A stretch of DNA of 64,000 bases from Gottschalkia acidurici 9a (GTDB lineage Bacteria; Bacillota; Clostridia; Tissierellales; Gottschalkiaceae), in NCBI RefSeq assembly GCF_000299355.1, contig NC_018664.1:1051115-1115114 (forward strand). The letters run 5' to 3'. How positions within the stretch are numbered: the stretch's first letter is position 1; each line of letters starts with the position of its first letter. A program made the position numbers and the translations under genes. Shown piece by piece: positions 27,874-37,837 of the stretch. The notes beneath the pieces are model-generated. The model did not search any database. It saw only the letters and a program-made list of their open reading frames with translations, and had not been told where the DNA came from.

Positions 27874-28446
27874 ATGAGTTTAGTTACGATAATTATAAGT
27901 TCGATATTTGTAAATAACTTTGTACTATCTAAGTTCCTTGGAATATGTCCGTTCCTTGGGGTTTCGAAAAAGGTAGAGACTTCTATAGGGATGGGGGCTG
28001 CAGTAACTTTTGTTATGGCAATAGCTTCAGCAGCTACTTATATAGTACAAAAAGCAATATTAGTTAATTTTAAGCTAGAGTTTTTACAAACGATATTTTT
28101 TATACTAGTTATAGCTACTTTAGTTCAAGCAGTTGAAATGTTTATTAAAAAATCAAGCCCTGCACTATATCAATCTTTAGGGGTTTTCTTACCACTTATA
28201 ACTACTAACTGTGCTGTTTTAGGTGCTGCTATTCTTAATATAGATCAAAATTTAAACTTAATAGGATCTATAGTAAATGGAGTATCAGCAGCTATAGGAT
28301 TTACATTAGCGATAGTTTTATTTGCAGGTATAAGAGAGCGATTAGAGTTAGCTGATGTGCCAGAATCGCTACAAGGAACACCAATAGCATTAATAACGGC
28401 AGGACTTATGTCAATAGCATTCTTAGGATTCGTTGGACTTGTTTAG
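27874..28446 (+). CDS. rnfA: Rnf complex subunit RnfA
   Basis: The 190-residue membrane protein is homologous to RnfE but in the opposite topology. It has [25 protein letters not shown] near the start, with the conserved Cys25, then [15 protein letters not shown] near residue 104 and [14 protein letters not shown] near 145. It pairs with RnfE across the membrane. The gene follows gggggaag and is 13 bases before rnfB. Confidence 0.95.
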   Translation: MSLVTIIISSIFVNNFVLSKFLGICPFLGVSKKVETSIGMGAAVTFVMAIASAATYIVQKAILVNFKLEFLQTIFFILVIATLVQAVEMFIKKSSPALYQSLGVFLPLITTNCAVLGAAILNIDQNLNLIGSIVNGVSAAIGFTLAIVLFAGIRERLELADVPESLQGTPIALITAGLMSIAFLGFVGLV

Positions 28447-28459
28447 GAGGTGAAAGGAT

Positions 28460-29434
28460 ATGAATACTATATTAGTATCAATAATAGCTTTAGGAGGTTT
28501 AGGATTAGCATTTGGAATCGGTTTAGCTATAGCAGCGAAAGTTCTACATGTACCTACTGATCCTAAAATTGAAGCAATAGGAGATGCACTTCCAGGAGCT
28601 AACTGTGGAGGTTGTGGATATCCAGGGTGTGGTGGACTTGCAGAGGCAATAGCTAGTGGGAATGCACCAGTAAACGCATGTCCAGTAGGAGGATCATCTG
28701 TTGCAGAAAAAATTAGTGAAATAATGGGCGTAGAAGCAGGTGCATCAGATAAAAAAGTTGCTAGAGTAATATGTAAAGGTAATAACTGTAATGCAACTGA
28801 TAAATTCAAGTATGAAGGAATAAGTGACTGTAGAGCAGCAGCTATGGTTGCGGGTGGAGATAAATCATGTGCTTATGGTTGTTTAGGATATGGAACTTGT
28901 GTAGGAGCATGTGAGTTTGATGCAATAGATATAGTTGATGGGATAGCTAAAATAAACCCAGATAAATGTGTTGCTTGTGGAAAATGTATAGAGGTATGTC
29001 CTAAATCAGTTATAGCATGGACTCCTTATGATCAAGAAGTAGTAATAGATTGTAATAGTAAAGATTTCGGAAAAGATGTAAAATCTAAATGTATAACAGG
29101 ATGTATAGGTTGTCAGATATGTGTCAAAGCATGTCCGTTTGATGCAATAGGATTTGAAAACAACTTAGCTTATATAAATTACGACAAATGTACGAACTGC
29201 ATGATATGTGCAGAAAAATGTCCTACAAAAGCTATAACTGCAGACTTTGAGAAAAGAAAAATGGCAAAAATAGATGAGGATTTATGTATTGGATGCACAA
29301 TTTGTAAAAAGCAGTGTCCAGTAGATGCAATTGAAGGGGAAGTAAAACAAAAGCATGTAGTAATGCAAGATAAATGTATTGGATGTGGAGTATGTGCGGA
29401 AAAATGCCCTAAAAAAGCAATTACATTATCTTAA
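28460..29434 (+). CDS. rnfB: Rnf complex subunit RnfB with six Fe-S motifs
   Basis: The 324-residue protein has an N-terminal membrane helix, then the RnfB-specific cluster [14 protein letters not shown] near residue 47, a middle cysteine-rich stretch and five ferredoxin-type motifs from [14 protein letters not shown] through [36 protein letters not shown] and [15 protein letters not shown]. It takes electrons from reduced ferredoxin and feeds the complex. The many C-terminal clusters match the long clostridial/acetogen form rather than the short proteobacterial one. The last gene of the operon, it is followed by a strong terminator. Confidence 0.96.
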   Translation: MNTILVSIIALGGLGLAFGIGLAIAAKVLHVPTDPKIEAIGDALPGANCGGCGYPGCGGLAEAIASGNAPVNACPVGGSSVAEKISEIMGVEAGASDKKVARVICKGNNCNATDKFKYEGISDCRAAAMVAGGDKSCAYGCLGYGTCVGACEFDAIDIVDGIAKINPDKCVACGKCIEVCPKSVIAWTPYDQEVVIDCNSKDFGKDVKSKCITGCIGCQICVKACPFDAIGFENNLAYINYDKCTNCMICAEKCPTKAITADFEKRKMAKIDEDLCIGCTICKKQCPVDAIEGEVKQKHVVMQDKCIGCGVCAEKCPKKAITLS

Positions 29435-29469
29435 TATTAAAAATTCATTATTTTTAAATAATAAAAAAG

Positions 29470-29510
29470 CTACCTTTAAGTATATTTAGATACTTAAGGG
29501 TAGTTTTTTT
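29470..29510 (+). terminator. Terminator of the rnf operon
   Basis: Fourteen-base arms, ctacctttaagtat and atacttaagggtag (one G-U), enclose atttag and are followed by seven T. Confidence 0.93.
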
Positions 29511-29638
29511 ATGAATAAAAATAAAATATGAGGCTTTATGCAACTCTATTAAATAAAAACTTGTAAATAAAATAAGGAAATGATAAACTTAGATAGTGAT
29601 ATCAAGTACTTTTATTAAAAAAGGAAGGATGTCTAAAA

Positions 29639-30022
29639 ATGACTAAATGGGATAAATATCTTGCAGCTTTAATCATATTATTAAGCCTTTCAAGCATGAT
29701 ATATATAAAAAATATAGCTACCAATAAAGGTAATAAATATGCAGTAATTGAAGTTGATGGAAAAGAGTATAAGAAGATTACATTTAGTAATGATAATGAA
29801 AAAAAACACTTAGAGATAAAAACTCAATATGGGTATAATAAGGTAGAGATTCAAGGTGAAAAAGTAAGAGTAATAGACGCAGACTGTCCAGATAAATTAG
29901 ATGTAAAACAAGGATGGATAAGTAGTGTAGATGAAGTAATAGTTTGTCTACCGAATAGATTAGTCATAGAGATAAGGGGAGAGAAAAATTCACAAGATGA
30001 AATAGACTCCATTAGCTATTAA
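29639..30022 (+). CDS. NusG domain II-containing exported protein
   Basis: The 127-residue protein has one N-terminal membrane helix (YLAALIILLSLSSMIYI), then a beta-rich domain with YAVIEVDGKEYKKITF and KVRVIDADCPDKLDVKQGWIS. The DCPD-K-C/GWI pattern is typical of stand-alone NusG-II/DUF2807-like exported proteins found beside Gx transporters. It lies 19 bases upstream of the Gx transporter gene and just after rnf. Its function is not known; association with membrane flavoprotein or quinone systems is inference from neighbourhood. ATG follows aaggaagg. Confidence 0.8.
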   Translation: MTKWDKYLAALIILLSLSSMIYIKNIATNKGNKYAVIEVDGKEYKKITFSNDNEKKHLEIKTQYGYNKVEIQGEKVRVIDADCPDKLDVKQGWISSVDEVIVCLPNRLVIEIRGEKNSQDEIDSISY

Positions 30023-30041
30023 GAAAAGAGTGACTGAAATT

Positions 30042-30551
30042 ATGAATATAAAGAAATTAATCTTTTTATCTTTACTAGTTTCAATAGGATTAACTCTAAG
30101 CATTATCGAAAATATGATACCTTTACCTATCCCAGTTCCTGGGGTAAAATTAGGTCTGGTAAATATGGTTTTTCTAATAACTCTAGTTTTATTTGGATTT
30201 AAAGAAGCACTAATAGTTGTATTACTAAGAAGTATAACCTTAGCAGTTGCAATAGGCAACGTCTCAGGACTTATGTATAGTATACCATCATCGGTAATAA
30301 GCACCACTGTTATGGCTATAGTTTATAAGAACTTTAGTAATTACTTTAGCTTAATAGGTGTAAGTTTATTCGGTGCTGTAACCTATAATATAACTCAAAT
30401 AGGTGTGGCAAGTTTCATTATGCAGAATATAAAAATATTTTCATATCTTCCTATTATGAGTTTAATGAGTATATTTACAGGATACTTTGTAGGGTTAGGA
30501 TCTAAATTTTCTATAGATAATATTAAAGTAACTCTAAAAAAGTATTTATAA
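30042..30551 (+). CDS. Gx transporter / heptaprenyl-diphosphate-synthase-component-I-like membrane protein
   Basis: The 169-residue protein has about five hydrophobic helices with ENMIPLPIPVPGVKLGLVN near residue 22 and FGFKEALIVVLLRSI near 54, the hallmark of this ECF S-component-like family. Members are annotated Gx transporter or HepS-like and may import a small isoprenoid or vitamin-like molecule. The substrate is unproved. ATG 30042 is preferred over the in-frame GTG at 30030, which overlaps the aagagtga binding site. It is the second gene of a two-gene unit with the NusG-II protein and is followed 30 bases later by maf. Confidence 0.82.
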   Translation: MNIKKLIFLSLLVSIGLTLSIIENMIPLPIPVPGVKLGLVNMVFLITLVLFGFKEALIVVLLRSITLAVAIGNVSGLMYSIPSSVISTTVMAIVYKNFSNYFSLIGVSLFGAVTYNITQIGVASFIMQNIKIFSYLPIMSLMSIFTGYFVGLGSKFSIDNIKVTLKKYL

Positions 30552-30581
30552 CAGAAAAGTTAATAGGAGAATAAACTAACT

Positions 30582-31160
30582 ATGAAAAAAATAATTTTGG
30601 CTTCTTCTTCTCCGAGAAGAAAAGAAATACTTAATAGATTTGACTTAAAATTTGATATTATTTGTAGTAATATAGAAGAGTATGTAGATAAGAATGATGA
30701 TCCTATCAAAACTGTTATGTCATTAGCATTTGAAAAATGTCAAGATGTAGCTAATAGATGTAATGAAGGTGATATAATAATAGCAGCTGATACAATAGTA
30801 TATAAAGACTATATATTAGGAAAACCTCAAAATAGAGAAGAAGCATTAAATATGATTAAACATTTAAGTGGTGATACACATTTAGTTATAACAGGTGTAT
30901 CCATAATAGAAGTAGGAAATAGTAGAAAAATAGTAGACTATGAAGTAACAAGGGTAAAATTTAAGGACTTAACTAAAGATAAAATTGAAAGATACTTAGA
31001 TACAGAAGAATATAAAGATAAAGCCGGAGCTTATGGTATACAAGGATATGGAGAAGTTTTAGTAGAATCAATAGAAGGATCTTATAGTAATGTAGTAGGT
31101 CTACCCATTGCAAAGTTAGAAGAATTATTAGATAAAAACTACAATATACAATTACTATGA
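30582..31160 (+). CDS. maf: Maf-type nucleotide pyrophosphatase
   Basis: The 192-residue protein shows LASSSPRRKEIL at residues 5-16, IIAADTIV near 63, GKPQNREEA near 77, HLSGDTHLVITGV near 90, and GAYGIQGYGEVLVESIEGSYSNVVGLP near 149. It hydrolyses non-canonical or modified dTTP/UTP-like nucleotides to monophosphates and is linked to septum control in Bacillus. It opens the conserved maf-radC-mreBCD-PBP2 block. A weak RBS, taggaga, precedes the ATG. Confidence 0.92.
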   Translation: MKKIILASSSPRRKEILNRFDLKFDIICSNIEEYVDKNDDPIKTVMSLAFEKCQDVANRCNEGDIIIAADTIVYKDYILGKPQNREEALNMIKHLSGDTHLVITGVSIIEVGNSRKIVDYEVTRVKFKDLTKDKIERYLDTEEYKDKAGAYGIQGYGEVLVESIEGSYSNVVGLPIAKLEELLDKNYNIQLL

Positions 31161-31193
31161 TATTTTAAAATACTGATTCAAAGGGGCTTTAAA

Positions 31194-31862
31194 ATGAAAA
31201 TTGAAAGCAAATATACCATGAAGGACCTACCTGAAAATGAGAGACCTACTGAAAAATTGGTTAATCATGGTGCTATGAGCTTAAGTAACAGTGAATTAAT
31301 AGCTGTAATCATAAGAACGGGCAGCAGAGATCATTCTGTTATAGAATTAGCAAATCAACTTTTATCTACTAGAGAAGATGGAATAGCTTCTTTAGCAGAT
31401 AGTTCTATAGAAGAAATAATTAGAGTAAAAGGAATTGGTAATTGCAAAGCAGCACAGATTTTAGCAGCAGTTGAGCTTGGCAAAAGAATTGTTTTGTCGG
31501 AAGCAAAAAATAAAAAGAAAATAACATCACCACTAGACATTGTGGATTTCTTTATGGCAGATATGCAGTACTTAAAAAGAGAACACTTTAAAATAGTAAT
31601 GCTAGATACCAAAAATCATATTATAGGCGTAGAAGAAATTTCTGTAGGAAATCTAAACTCATCTATAGTTCATCCCAGGGAAGTCTATAAGCAAGCTATA
31701 AAAAGAAGTAGTGCATCAATCATACTTGTCCATAACCATCCAAGTGGAGATCCAACACCCAGTAAAGAAGATATAAATATCACTAGGAGACTTATGGAGA
31801 GTGGTGAAATATTAGGAATAAGAGTTCTAGACCATATAGTGATAGGACATAAAAACATATAA
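31194..31862 (+). CDS. radC: RadC family JAB-domain protein
   Basis: The 222-residue protein has an N-terminal helix-hairpin-helix region (ERPTEKLVNHGAMSLSNSEL, then RVKGIGNCKAAQI) and a C-terminal JAB1/MPN domain with metal-binding HNHPSGDPTPSKED near residue 183. Despite its historical name, its role in DNA repair is doubtful and its activity is unsettled. The position between maf and mreB is the usual one in Firmicutes. All JAMM residues are present. Confidence 0.92.
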   Translation: MKIESKYTMKDLPENERPTEKLVNHGAMSLSNSELIAVIIRTGSRDHSVIELANQLLSTREDGIASLADSSIEEIIRVKGIGNCKAAQILAAVELGKRIVLSEAKNKKKITSPLDIVDFFMADMQYLKREHFKIVMLDTKNHIIGVEEISVGNLNSSIVHPREVYKQAIKRSSASIILVHNHPSGDPTPSKEDINITRRLMESGEILGIRVLDHIVIGHKNI

Positions 31863-31916
31863 GTTTAAAAGAAATGGATATTTTATAAGGTATATTTTAG
31901 GAAGGAGCAAAAGAAG

Positions 31917-32948
31917 ATGGGCATATTTGATTCGTTTTCAAAAGACATGGGAATAGACTTAGGAACAGCAAACACACTAGTTTACTTAAAAGGTAAAGGT
32001 ATAATTATACAAGAACCTTCAGTAGTGGCAATTCATACACAAACTAAAGAGGTATTGGCTGTAGGAGAAGATGCAAAGAAAATGATAGGAAGAACACCGG
32101 GTCATATTGTAGCAATAAGACCCTTAAGTGATGGAGTTATAGCAGATTTTGACGTTACTCAAAGTATGCTAAAGTACTTTATTAAAAAGGCTTATCCAAG
32201 AAAATCGATAGTTCAACCTAGAGTAGTAGTTTGTGTGCCTTCAGGGGTTACAGAAGTAGAAAAAAGAGCGGTAGAAGAGGCAACAGTACAAGCCGGTGCT
32301 AGAGAAGCTTATCTTATAGAGGAGCCTATGGCAGCAGCGATAGGAGCAGGATTACCAGTTCAAGAACCAACAGGAAGCATGGTTGTAGATATAGGTGGAG
32401 GAACTACAGAAGTTGCCATAATATCTCTTGGAGGAATAGTTACTAGTAGATCAATAAGAATTGGTGGAGATGAATTAGATGATTCTATAGTTAACTATGT
32501 AAAGAAAGAATACAACCTTATGATAGGTGAAAGAACAGCAGAAGAAGTAAAGATAGAAATAGGAACAGCAGATTTAAAAGATAAAGAAGTCAAAATGAAG
32601 ATAACAGGTAGAGATTTAGTAACTGGACTACCAAAAACCATAGAAATAAGTTCAGCAGAAATTTATGAAGCTATGAAAGAGCCTATAAGTGGAATAATAG
32701 ATGCAATAAAGTATACACTGGAGAAAACACCACCGGAATTAGCATCAGATGTAATGGAATTTGGAATTATGCTTACAGGTGGAGGAGCACTTTTAGACGG
32801 TTTAGATAAAACTATAAGAAATGAAACAGGAATGCCTGTACACATAGCAGAAAATCCACTAGATTGCGTAGCATTAGGTACAGGGGGAGCACTTGAAGAT
32901 ATAGATACATTAAAGAGAATAGGGAAAAATTCTAGAAGAATAGACTAG
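31917..32948 (+). CDS. mreB: Rod shape-determining actin homologue MreB
   Basis: The 343-residue actin-fold ATPase has phosphate-1 motif [10 protein letters not shown] at residues 14-23, the connect-1 region [16 protein letters not shown] near 106, phosphate-2 [14 protein letters not shown] near 157 and an adenosine motif [13 protein letters not shown] near 287. It polymerises at the membrane and directs cell-wall elongation through MreC, MreD, RodA and PBP2. Its neighbours mreC, mreD and the PBP gene follow within 20-40 bases. The ATG is behind aaggagc. Confidence 0.96.
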   Translation: MGIFDSFSKDMGIDLGTANTLVYLKGKGIIIQEPSVVAIHTQTKEVLAVGEDAKKMIGRTPGHIVAIRPLSDGVIADFDVTQSMLKYFIKKAYPRKSIVQPRVVVCVPSGVTEVEKRAVEEATVQAGAREAYLIEEPMAAAIGAGLPVQEPTGSMVVDIGGGTTEVAIISLGGIVTSRSIRIGGDELDDSIVNYVKKEYNLMIGERTAEEVKIEIGTADLKDKEVKMKITGRDLVTGLPKTIEISSAEIYEAMKEPISGIIDAIKYTLEKTPPELASDVMEFGIMLTGGGALLDGLDKTIRNETGMPVHIAENPLDCVALGTGGALEDIDTLKRIGKNSRRID

Positions 32949-32969
32949 AATTTTCAAGTTGGTGATAAA

Positions 32970-33809
32970 ATGAATATATTTAAGAAATATAAAGGAAGAA
33001 TGATAGTAACGTCTGTTGCTATCATTCTAATTGTAATTATATCAATTACCGCATCTGGGAGGAAAAATATTACTAAAGCAGAGAGTGCTTTAGGAAATGT
33101 ACTAAGTCCATTTCAAAAAGTGTTCTATGGCATCGGAAATGGAATATCTGATGGATTTCAATCTGCTATAAATGTGTTTACATTTAAAAAAGAGAATGAA
33201 AAGTTAAAGACAGAAGTAGCTGCACTGAAAGATCAAGTAAGAAAATATGAAAGTGTAATAGATAGAAAAGAATATCTTAAAAATGAATTTGAATTAATTA
33301 ATAATACACAATATAATCTTACGAAAGCAAAAATAATAGGAAAAGATCCTGGAAACTGGTTTGAAAAATTTGTTATAGACAAAGGATCAAAAGATGGTAT
33401 AAAAAAAGGAGATATAATAGTACAAGGTACGGAGATAGAAAATGATGTAGTTGTAGAAGGACTTGTAGGTAGAGTAGTTGATGTAGGACATAATTGGTCA
33501 AAAGTTATATCTATAGTAGATGGTGGAAGCAGCGTAAGCTTTACTATAGGAAGAACACAAGATGGAGGTATAGGAAAGGGAAATTTAGAAGGAAAAATAT
33601 CAGGAGAACTATTTGATGTAAAGTCGAATGTGGTTAAGGGAGACAAGATATTTACATCAGGACTTGGTGGAGCCTTCACTCCAGGACTTTATGTAGGAGA
33701 AGTAACAAAGGTAGTAAAAAGAAGTGACAACTTATTAGTAGATATTGAAATAACTCCAGCAGTGGATTTTAGCAAAGTAAGAGATGTTTTTGTTATAAAG
33801 CAGAACTAA
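32970..33809 (+). CDS. mreC: Rod shape-determining protein MreC
   Basis: The 279-residue protein has a short cytoplasmic tail, a membrane helix (MIVTSVAIILIVIISITAS), a coiled coil (ENEKLKTEVAALKDQVRKYE, near residues 70-100) and the beta-rich MreC domain with VIGKDPGNWFEKFVIDKGS near 124, then GLVGRVVDVG and TSGLGGAFTPGLYVGEV near 230. It scaffolds the elongasome outside the membrane. It lies 21 bases after mreB. Length and domains are normal. Confidence 0.93.
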   Translation: MNIFKKYKGRMIVTSVAIILIVIISITASGRKNITKAESALGNVLSPFQKVFYGIGNGISDGFQSAINVFTFKKENEKLKTEVAALKDQVRKYESVIDRKEYLKNEFELINNTQYNLTKAKIIGKDPGNWFEKFVIDKGSKDGIKKGDIIVQGTEIENDVVVEGLVGRVVDVGHNWSKVISIVDGGSSVSFTIGRTQDGGIGKGNLEGKISGELFDVKSNVVKGDKIFTSGLGGAFTPGLYVGEVTKVVKRSDNLLVDIEITPAVDFSKVRDVFVIKQN

Positions 33810-33829
33810 ACTATAAAGGAGCAATTGAG

Positions 33830-34333
33830 TTGAATATTTTTATTATAATTGGAATAGTAGTCTTTAACTTTATACTTCAGTCAACTATATTTCAGTACAT
33901 AGGTATATCTGGAGTGGTACCAAACACATCACTTATTTTAGTTAATATATTTGCACTTCTAGCCGGAAAAAATATAGGAGCTATAATAGGTTTGATAACA
34001 GGATTATTACAAGATATATTCTTTGGAGGACCTATAGGAATAAATGCATTAACATATGCTACAATAGGATATTCAATAGGACTTTTAGATAACAAAGTAT
34101 TTAAAGAAAATCTACTATTACCACTTTCAACTACTTTCGTTTCTACATTTGCATATCATATTATGTACTATTTATTTATGATTTTTTTATCTATAGATGT
34201 AAGTTTCACGCTTATGCTAAAAAATATTTTGCTAAAAGAGACTATATATAATTCACTATTATCAATTATTTTATATAAAAAGATATTAAAATACTATAGA
34301 GCGCCACATATAAGTTTTACAAAGAAAATGTAA
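33830..34333 (+). CDS. mreD: Rod shape-determining protein MreD
   Basis: The 167-residue membrane protein starts at TTG 33830 behind aaggagc. It has about five helices with the conserved NTSLILVNIFALLAGKNIGAIIGL and GLLQDIFFGGPIGINAL stretches. MreD bridges MreC and the PBP2/RodA synthase. The position between mreC and the PBP gene is diagnostic, because the family itself is poorly conserved. Confidence 0.92.
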   Translation: MNIFIIIGIVVFNFILQSTIFQYIGISGVVPNTSLILVNIFALLAGKNIGAIIGLITGLLQDIFFGGPIGINALTYATIGYSIGLLDNKVFKENLLLPLSTTFVSTFAYHIMYYLFMIFLSIDVSFTLMLKNILLKETIYNSLLSIILYKKILKYYRAPHISFTKKM

Positions 34334-34374
34334 TTAATTAAAAAGAATAAATTCAAGAAAAAAGGGGTGAAAGT

Positions 34375-37300
34375 TTGAAAGAGTTATTTGAAAAGTTAAA
34401 AGATAGATATAGTGTATTGATATTTGTATTGTCAATAACTTTTTTCATACTCTCTTTTAGATTAGCATCTTTAACTATCATAAGTGGAGATGAGTTGAGA
34501 GAGGAGTCAAATAATAAAAAACTAAAACATATACCAATTACAGCCCCAAGAGGAGAAATAAGAGATAGATATGGTAGACTTTTAGCAGGAAATAAAGCAA
34601 CTTTTACTGTTCAACTAATAAAGGATGAACTAAACACTAAAGATAAAAAAGAGAGAAATGAAATTATATTAAAGCTAATTCACATTTTAGAAGAAGAGGG
34701 AGTAACATACAAAGATGAATTTCCAATAGTTTTTAACTCATATATTTATAGAAATGAGAATATGTACTTTGAAGCAGAACAAACTCCCACTGACAAAGTT
34801 GTAGATGCAATAATTGAGCACAATCTAATTAGCGAGCTAATAAGTTCAAGTGCAAAGTATAGTAATCACCAAAATATAAAAGACTTTACTGTAGGTAAAA
34901 AAGTTATAAATATATTAGAAAATGAAGGTATAAAGATTCCTATAGATGTAGTTCAGAATAATAATACTGTAGAATTTGTTTATAATGAAAATACAAATAT
35001 AGATAAGTGGAAACAGGAGAATGGTATACAAGGAAATGTAGATGCAAAAAGTGCTATAATTCAAATTATAAACAATAGAAATGCAAGAAAAATAGTGCTA
35101 AAGACAATAAACGATCCTATAATAAGTAAAATTGCATACGACATAGTAGATAGCAAAGGATTAATTCCAGATATAAAGTTAGAGCCTATGATTTTCAGCT
35201 ATGACGAGCAATTTAAAGAGACAAAAAGAAGTCTTATGAAAACATTTAAAAGTATAACCATGGAGAGCAAAGCTATAGATGACTTTATAAATATATTAAA
35301 AGAAAGTAATAGAATGTCAGAACTATTCCAAAAAACTTATCCACAAAAAGATAAGGAAGTTACAGTAGTTCCAGGAGAAGTTATATTAAATATATTTAAA
35401 GAGAATGATATAGAAATGCCAATAGAAGTATCATCTGATAAAGAAGGTAATAAAGCTATATATAAATATAAAAATGAAAAAGAGAAAAAAGAATTATTAA
35501 AAAAATATAAATTAAAATCAGATACTAGTCCTATGGAAGCGGTTATGGAAATAGCACAAATCGAAAAGACTAAAGTAGAGGATTCTAAAAAGAAAGACAA
35601 AAACTCTAAAAAGGAAAGAATAAGTATATTAGAAGAGTTTATAAAGCATGATAAAATAAAAGGAATAGCTCAGACAATAGTACTAAAAGAGCATTCTAAC
35701 CCTAGAATCTCTATAAGTGACTGGGAGTACACTCCTATCGTAGAAAAAAATGCATGGATTGATAAATATAAGTTGGATGAAAAGAAAGATACTGAACAAA
35801 TATTTAATGACTTAAGAAAAAAATCTGAGTTAGACAGTAAATTAACAGAGTATGAGGCAAGAGCATCACTATTGATACTAGATGAAATAAGTAAAGTAGG
35901 ATATCAAGGATATTATCCTATAAATATAGCTTATGGAATTAGTGATAAAGCAGTAGCTAAACTAGAAGAAAATAAGTTAGAATTACCAGGTATAAAAGTT
36001 TCGCTAGAGCCTGTCAGATACTATCCTTATGGACAAACTGCAGCTCATATACTAGGTTATGTAGGTAAAATCGCACAAGAAAATGAAATAGAAAAATATA
36101 TAAAAGAAAAAAAATATCTTCCAAGTACACTAATAGGAAAAACAGGTGTAGAGGTACAATTTGAAGATTACTTGAAAGGAAAAGATGGTAGTAAAATAGT
36201 TGAGGCAGACGCACACGGAAATGTGGTAAAAGTAGTAGAAGAAAAAGATGCTGAGCCAGGAGATACACTATACCTTACAATAGATGCAGATCTTCAAAGA
36301 ATAGCAGAAGAGTCACTAGAAAAGGCACTAAGAGAGATTAGAAGAGGAGGAACCTTTGAAAGTAAATGGGGTAACTATAACTTCTCTAAAGCTTACCCTA
36401 ATGCATACGCAGCATCGGTAGTTGCAACAGATGTTAGAACTGGTGAAGTACTAGCTTTAGCGAACTATCCATCTTATGATCCTAACTTATTTGCTACAGG
36501 TATATCTAGTGAAGATTGGAAGAGTTTAAATCCAAAACATGATGAATATGGATTACCACTTTATAATATTGCAATTCAATCTCCAGTTCAACCTGGTTCT
36601 ATATTTAAAATGGTAACTGGTATAGCAGGTATGGAAAATGGAATTAGTCCAAAGAAAAAGATATATGATTATGGATATGTAAAAGTAGGGAATAAAAAAT
36701 TCCCATGTTTAATATGGAGCAGAAGTGGAAGGACTCATGGAGCAACAGATCTTTACAATGCTTTAGAACAATCTTGTAACTATTATTTCTATGCTGTAGC
36801 TCTTGGAAGAATTCCTCAGACTGGAGAAGTTTTAAGTAAAGAGTCAGGAATAGATAGTATACTAAGAGTAGCAAAAGAATTTGGATTGGGTGAGAAAACT
36901 GGAGTAGAAATACCAGGAGAATATGTGTCTGGAGTTCCAGATACAGAGTCTAAAACTAGAAGTACAAAATCATCATTAAAACGCTTTTTAAAAGACAATA
37001 TAGATAATTATATAAAGGAAGATGTGAAATTAAGTGAGAAAAAAATAGAAGCTGCAATAGATGAAATAGCTAGTTGGGCTGAGTATGAAGACCCTTTGAG
37101 TAAAAGAGAAGTAATTAAAAGGCTAGATAAACTAGGAATAGATGGAGAAAGAAAGATTCCAGAAAGTGAAAAGGGTGAAGACTTAGCAGATAGGATTAAA
37201 TATACTTATCTTGATCAATCAGGATGGAGAATAGGAGATACACTGAATATCTCTATAGGGCAAGGTCAAAATGCTTATACGCCAATACAAATGGCAAACT

Positions 37301-37791
37301 ATATAGCTATCTTGTCTAATGGAGGATATAAACATAAGATGAGTGTAGTAGATAGAATACAAACTTATGATAATACTAAAAAGACATATGAGCCTAAAAA
37401 AGAAGTTAAAAGAATAGATATAAAAGACTATAAATATCTAGAAGAAGCAGCAAAAGGTATGTCTATGGTTGCTAAAAAAGATGGTACGGCTAGTAGAGCA
37501 TTCGGAGGCTTTGAGGTAGATGTTGCTGCTAAAACCGGTACAGCAGAAAAAGATGGAATAAGCCCAGTTACAAAAAGAAAATATGATGACTTTGCTTGGA
37601 GTACAGTATATGCACCATATGAAGACTATAACCCTGATGCAGCACAAATAGCAGTTTCAGTAGTTATATTCCAAGGAGGTGGTGGTGGAAATACAACACC
37701 AATCGCCAGGGAGATAATAGCTGAATATCTGGGATTAAACGATGATGTTGAAGATAGTAAATTTGACTTAAATAGCAAACTAGCAAAATAA
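34375..37791 (+). CDS. mrdA: Very large class B penicillin-binding protein 2 (elongasome transpeptidase)
   Basis: TTG 34375 behind aaggggtg opens 1138 codons. One N-terminal membrane helix is followed by the PBP dimerisation domain beginning APRGEIRDRYGRLLAGN. The transpeptidase has SIFK with catalytic Ser742, SCN at 800-802 and KTGTAEKDG from K1053, with GQGQNAYTPIQMANY before it. In E. coli PBP2 these sit near 330, 387 and 544. So about 400 extra residues lie before the active site, mostly a charged helical insertion in the pedestal (roughly residues 90-530), and about 90 more, including a KREVIKRLDKLGIDG stretch, lie between SCN and KTG. It crosslinks lateral wall peptidoglycan with MreBCD. 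No minCDE or rodA follows, and a terminator closes the block. Confidence 0.92.
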   Translation: MKELFEKLKDRYSVLIFVLSITFFILSFRLASLTIISGDELREESNNKKLKHIPITAPRGEIRDRYGRLLAGNKATFTVQLIKDELNTKDKKERNEIILKLIHILEEEGVTYKDEFPIVFNSYIYRNENMYFEAEQTPTDKVVDAIIEHNLISELISSSAKYSNHQNIKDFTVGKKVINILENEGIKIPIDVVQNNNTVEFVYNENTNIDKWKQENGIQGNVDAKSAIIQIINNRNARKIVLKTINDPIISKIAYDIVDSKGLIPDIKLEPMIFSYDEQFKETKRSLMKTFKSITMESKAIDDFINILKESNRMSELFQKTYPQKDKEVTVVPGEVILNIFKENDIEMPIEVSSDKEGNKAIYKYKNEKEKKELLKKYKLKSDTSPMEAVMEIAQIEKTKVEDSKKKDKNSKKERISILEEFIKHDKIKGIAQTIVLKEHSNPRISISDWEYTPIVEKNAWIDKYKLDEKKDTEQIFNDLRKKSELDSKLTEYEARASLLILDEISKVGYQGYYPINIAYGISDKAVAKLEENKLELPGIKVSLEPVRYYPYGQTAAHILGYVGKIAQENEIEKYIKEKKYLPSTLIGKTGVEVQFEDYLKGKDGSKIVEADAHGNVVKVVEEKDAEPGDTLYLTIDADLQRIAEESLEKALREIRRGGTFESKWGNYNFSKAYPNAYAASVVATDVRTGEVLALANYPSYDPNLFATGISSEDWKSLNPKHDEYGLPLYNIAIQSPVQPGSIFKMVTGIAGMENGISPKKKIYDYGYVKVGNKKFPCLIWSRSGRTHGATDLYNALEQSCNYYFYAVALGRIPQTGEVLSKESGIDSILRVAKEFGLGEKTGVEIPGEYVSGVPDTESKTRSTKSSLKRFLKDNIDNYIKEDVKLSEKKIEAAIDEIASWAEYEDPLSKREVIKRLDKLGIDGERKIPESEKGEDLADRIKYTYLDQSGWRIGDTLNISIGQGQNAYTPIQMANYIAILSNGGYKHKMSVVDRIQTYDNTKKTYEPKKEVKRIDIKDYKYLEEAAKGMSMVAKKDGTASRAFGGFEVDVAAKTGTAEKDGISPVTKRKYDDFAWSTVYAPYEDYNPDAAQIAVSVVIFQGGGGGNTTPIAREIIAEYLGLNDDVEDSKFDLNSKLAK

Positions 37792-37797
37792 AATTGG

Positions 37798-37837
37798 AGA
37801 ATAGACTATAGATTAAATTCTATAGTCTATTCTTTTT
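37798..37837 (+). terminator. Terminator of the mre cluster
   Basis: Perfect 14-bp arms, agaatagactatag and ctatagtctattct, enclose attaaatt and are followed by tttt. Confidence 0.93.
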
